From an uncultured Roseburia sp. (GTDB lineage Bacteria; Bacillota; Clostridia; Lachnospirales; Lachnospiraceae): a DNA stretch of 64,000 nucleotides. A program made the translations under genes and the position numbers. The stretch spans positions 1 to 64,000 of the forward strand of contig CANRSX010000011.1 in the NCBI GenBank assembly GCA_947642555.1, given 5' to 3'. The notes beneath the pieces were generated by a model, which had not been told where the DNA came from, searched no databases, and was given only the letters and a program-made list of their open reading frames with translations. This document shows, piece by piece, positions 62,675-64,000 of this stretch (positions are counted from its first letter, which is position 1; each line of letters opens with the position of its first letter).

Positions 62675-63262
62675 ATGTCTGCACTGGATTTTGACTACCT
62701 GGCAAAGCTGGCCTCCCTCGCAAAGGCAGGAGATAAGGATGCCTTTTCCGAACTGTATGCCGCGACTTACCAGCGGCAGTACCTTTATGCCCTCCGCTAT
62801 CTCGGCGACGGGTATCTCGCGCAGGATGCCCTGCAGGAAACCTATATACTCGCGTTTCGAAATCTTGACAAGCTCAAAAATCCGGCTCTGGTGTATGCAT
62901 GGCTCAACCAGATCAATTTTCGTGTATGCTTCAATATGCAGAAAAAACATCAGCTTCATCAAAGTGAGCTTGGCGGAACGGACCGCGAAGCTGACGTAAA
63001 TCCCCCGCCATCGGAGCAGATCTCCCCGGACGGCAGCCCGGAGGAACAGCTTCTCGCATCCATAGACCGCGAATATCTCATGGATCAGATCTTAAAGCTT
63101 CCCTACACGGAATCCCAGGCAGTGATTCTGAAATATTACCGCGGCCTGAAATACAAAGAGATCGCCCGGCTGTTAGATCTCAGCAGCAGCTCGGTCAAGC
63201 GCTATTTAAAACAGGCCCGCAGAAAGCTGGCGAACATGCTGGCGGAGGATCTGCGGGAATAA
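62675..63262 (+). CDS. ECF-type RNA polymerase sigma factor
   Basis: 195 residues, start ATG after AGGAGG (11-nt gap). Sigma region 2 (AFSELYAATYQRQYLYALRY, DALQETYILAFRNLDKLKN) and region 4 (LPYTESQAVILKYYRGLKYK, EIARLLDLSSSSVKRYLKQA) are joined by a long Pro/Ser/Glu-rich linker. No anti-sigma gene lies next to it. It is divergent from the surface-protein operon, which may be its target (inference). Confidence 0.88.
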   Translation: MSALDFDYLAKLASLAKAGDKDAFSELYAATYQRQYLYALRYLGDGYLAQDALQETYILAFRNLDKLKNPALVYAWLNQINFRVCFNMQKKHQLHQSELGGTDREADVNPPPSEQISPDGSPEEQLLASIDREYLMDQILKLPYTESQAVILKYYRGLKYKEIARLLDLSSSSVKRYLKQARRKLANMLAEDLRE

Positions 63263-63263
63263 A

Positions 63264-63680
63264 TCATTCCCCGGCCGCCCCCTTTTTCACCCTGGCCTTT
63301 TTCTGAAAAAACGCAATCCCGTAACAGAAAATCTGCTCATATCCATACAGCCCTTCCGCATATTTCTGGCCGACGATCTGCCGGAGGGCCTCATCGCAGT
63401 CCGCGTCCATATCCGCTTCTTTTTGTGACTTTTTTGCCCCGATCACGATTGCCCTGCGGTTGTCTTTGTCCTTCAGCAGAAGATCCGGCCGTCCCAGGCC
63501 GTGTTCTTTGTTGGATTCAACTCCGTATCCTCTTCCGACAAATGTCCCTGCCAGAAACGCGTGATAATAATCCTCATGATAATGCTCCGGCATTCTTCCC
63601 GCCCACAACGTGGGCGTGCTCTCCTTTGCTATGCGGAGACAGCCGGTAATCACCGCAAATTTCAGAGATGGAAAAAAACG
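63264..63680 (-). pseudogene. Remnant of an AAA/PD-(D/E)XK protein
   Basis: The frame PSLKFAVITGCLRIAKES is the end of the AAA-like domain of this family. It jumps directly to MPEHYHEDYYHAFLAGTFVG and RPDLLLKDKDNRR of the nuclease-like domain, so the middle is deleted and the N-terminal P-loop is gone. The catalytic Glu of the E-x-K pair is replaced by Gly (IVIGAKKS). Third copy of the family in the window and clearly inactive. Confidence 0.75.
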
Positions 63681-63726
63681 TCTCCTGATGCTGAATGGTC
63701 ATAAGAGACAGAAAAGATCAATCTAC

Positions 63727-63762
63727 AGAAAAACGGCGCGGCCCCCATCCCGGAACCGCGCC
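63727..63762 (-). terminator. Terminator of the flavin oxidoreductase gene
   Basis: On the minus strand GGCGCGG-14 nt-CCGCGCC followed by GTTTTT, 37 bp after the stop codon. Confidence 0.9.
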
Positions 63763-63798
63763 GCAGTACCTTCCCAAAGGAAAGGCGCACCCTTATGT

Positions 63799-64000
63799 TC
63801 AGATATGATTTGCCACCTCAAAGGCATCCCAGATCGCGTACATGATATTCGAAACCTTTTTCGCATCCCCCAGCAGATGGATCTCGGGCACCTCAAACTC
63901 CAGCTCGTGATAGAGCGCATTCTCCTCCTTGTAGCCCACCGAGAGGATCACGCTGTCGCAGGCCAGCTGCTTTTTCCCCTCCGCCGTGTCAATGGAAAGC
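63799..64000 (-). CDS. NADH:flavin oxidoreductase / 2,4-dienoyl-CoA reductase-like, C-terminal end (partial)
   Basis: The last 66 codons of a gene that runs off the window. CDSVILSVGYKEEN, then LLGDAKKVSNIMYAIWDAFE is the C-terminal FAD/NAD-binding end of old-yellow-enzyme/FadH-type fused oxidoreductases of anaerobes (the group that also contains bile-acid and flavonoid reductases). The substrate cannot be told from this piece. Confidence 0.8.
   Translation of the reverse strand, partial: LSIDTAEGKKQLACDSVILSVGYKEENALYHELEFEVPEIHLLGDAKKVSNIMYAIWDAFEVANHI

Overview
The window looks like the chromosome of a gut-type Lachnospiraceae (Clostridia). The basis is a dgt-dnaG-rpoD-trmK cluster of Firmicutes type, YesM/YesN-type two-component systems paired with sugar ABC transporters and glycoside hydrolases, several AAA/PD-(D/E)XK (DUF1703-type) genes, DUF3990 and DUF5685 genes, and a moderately high G+C outside a few AT-rich islands. 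Genus cannot be fixed from sequence alone. Nearly everything is on the minus strand, so operons read from high to low coordinates.

Layout. 0-4.3 kb: a TIR/Sel1/TPR protein with five 141-bp coding repeats, then a decayed patch (Fic remnant, frameshifted hypothetical, AT-rich membrane protein, broken M28 peptidase). 4.3-7.1 kb: a lipoprotein diverging from a BlaR-like M56 protease, a small secreted peptide and a BlaI-type repressor. 7.1-9.6 kb: a DnaJ-domain/DUF5685/zinc-ribbon operon and RNase P RNA. 9.7-16.7 kb: housekeeping cluster (nucleoside kinase, trmK, rpoD, dnaG, dGTPase-like) preceded by two tRNA-Leu genes, one with the rare anticodon AAG. 16.8-20 kb: an AAA/PD-(D/E)XK protein and a MATE exporter.

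20.1-34.2 kb is one carbohydrate-utilisation operon: LplB/YtcP-type permeases, solute-binding lipoprotein, YesN/YesM pair, GH42, type I phosphomannose isomerase, DUF2264, nitrilase-family hydrolase, GH36. 34.4-37.2 kb: AAA/PD-(D/E)XK, DUF3990 and a partner protein. 37.3-57.8 kb is a second, larger glycan locus: LysR regulator, DUF5060/DUF4038/DUF5605 hydrolase, Asp/Glu-racemase family protein, a one-chain GH127 plus four-carbon-acid-sugar-kinase (DUF1537) fusion, a DUF849/BKACE enzyme, GH78, a second sensor/regulator pair, a MalE/F/G-type transporter, an (alpha/alpha)6-barrel hydrolase and GH3. Together these suggest uptake and trimming of rhamnose- and arabinofuranose-bearing plant oligosaccharides, linked to catabolism of a sugar acid.

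57.9-58.3 kb holds what reads as a complete par/Fst-like type I toxin-antitoxin locus: tiny membrane peptide, shared terminator, convergent antisense RNA and direct repeats. 58.3-64 kb: a three-gene cell-surface operon, an ECF sigma factor, a dead AAA/PD-(D/E)XK remnant and the C-terminal end of a flavin oxidoreductase.

The most unusual items are the GH127-kinase fusion, with a nine-A run at its junction, and the Fst-like toxin-antitoxin locus. No prophage, transposase or CRISPR array was seen.
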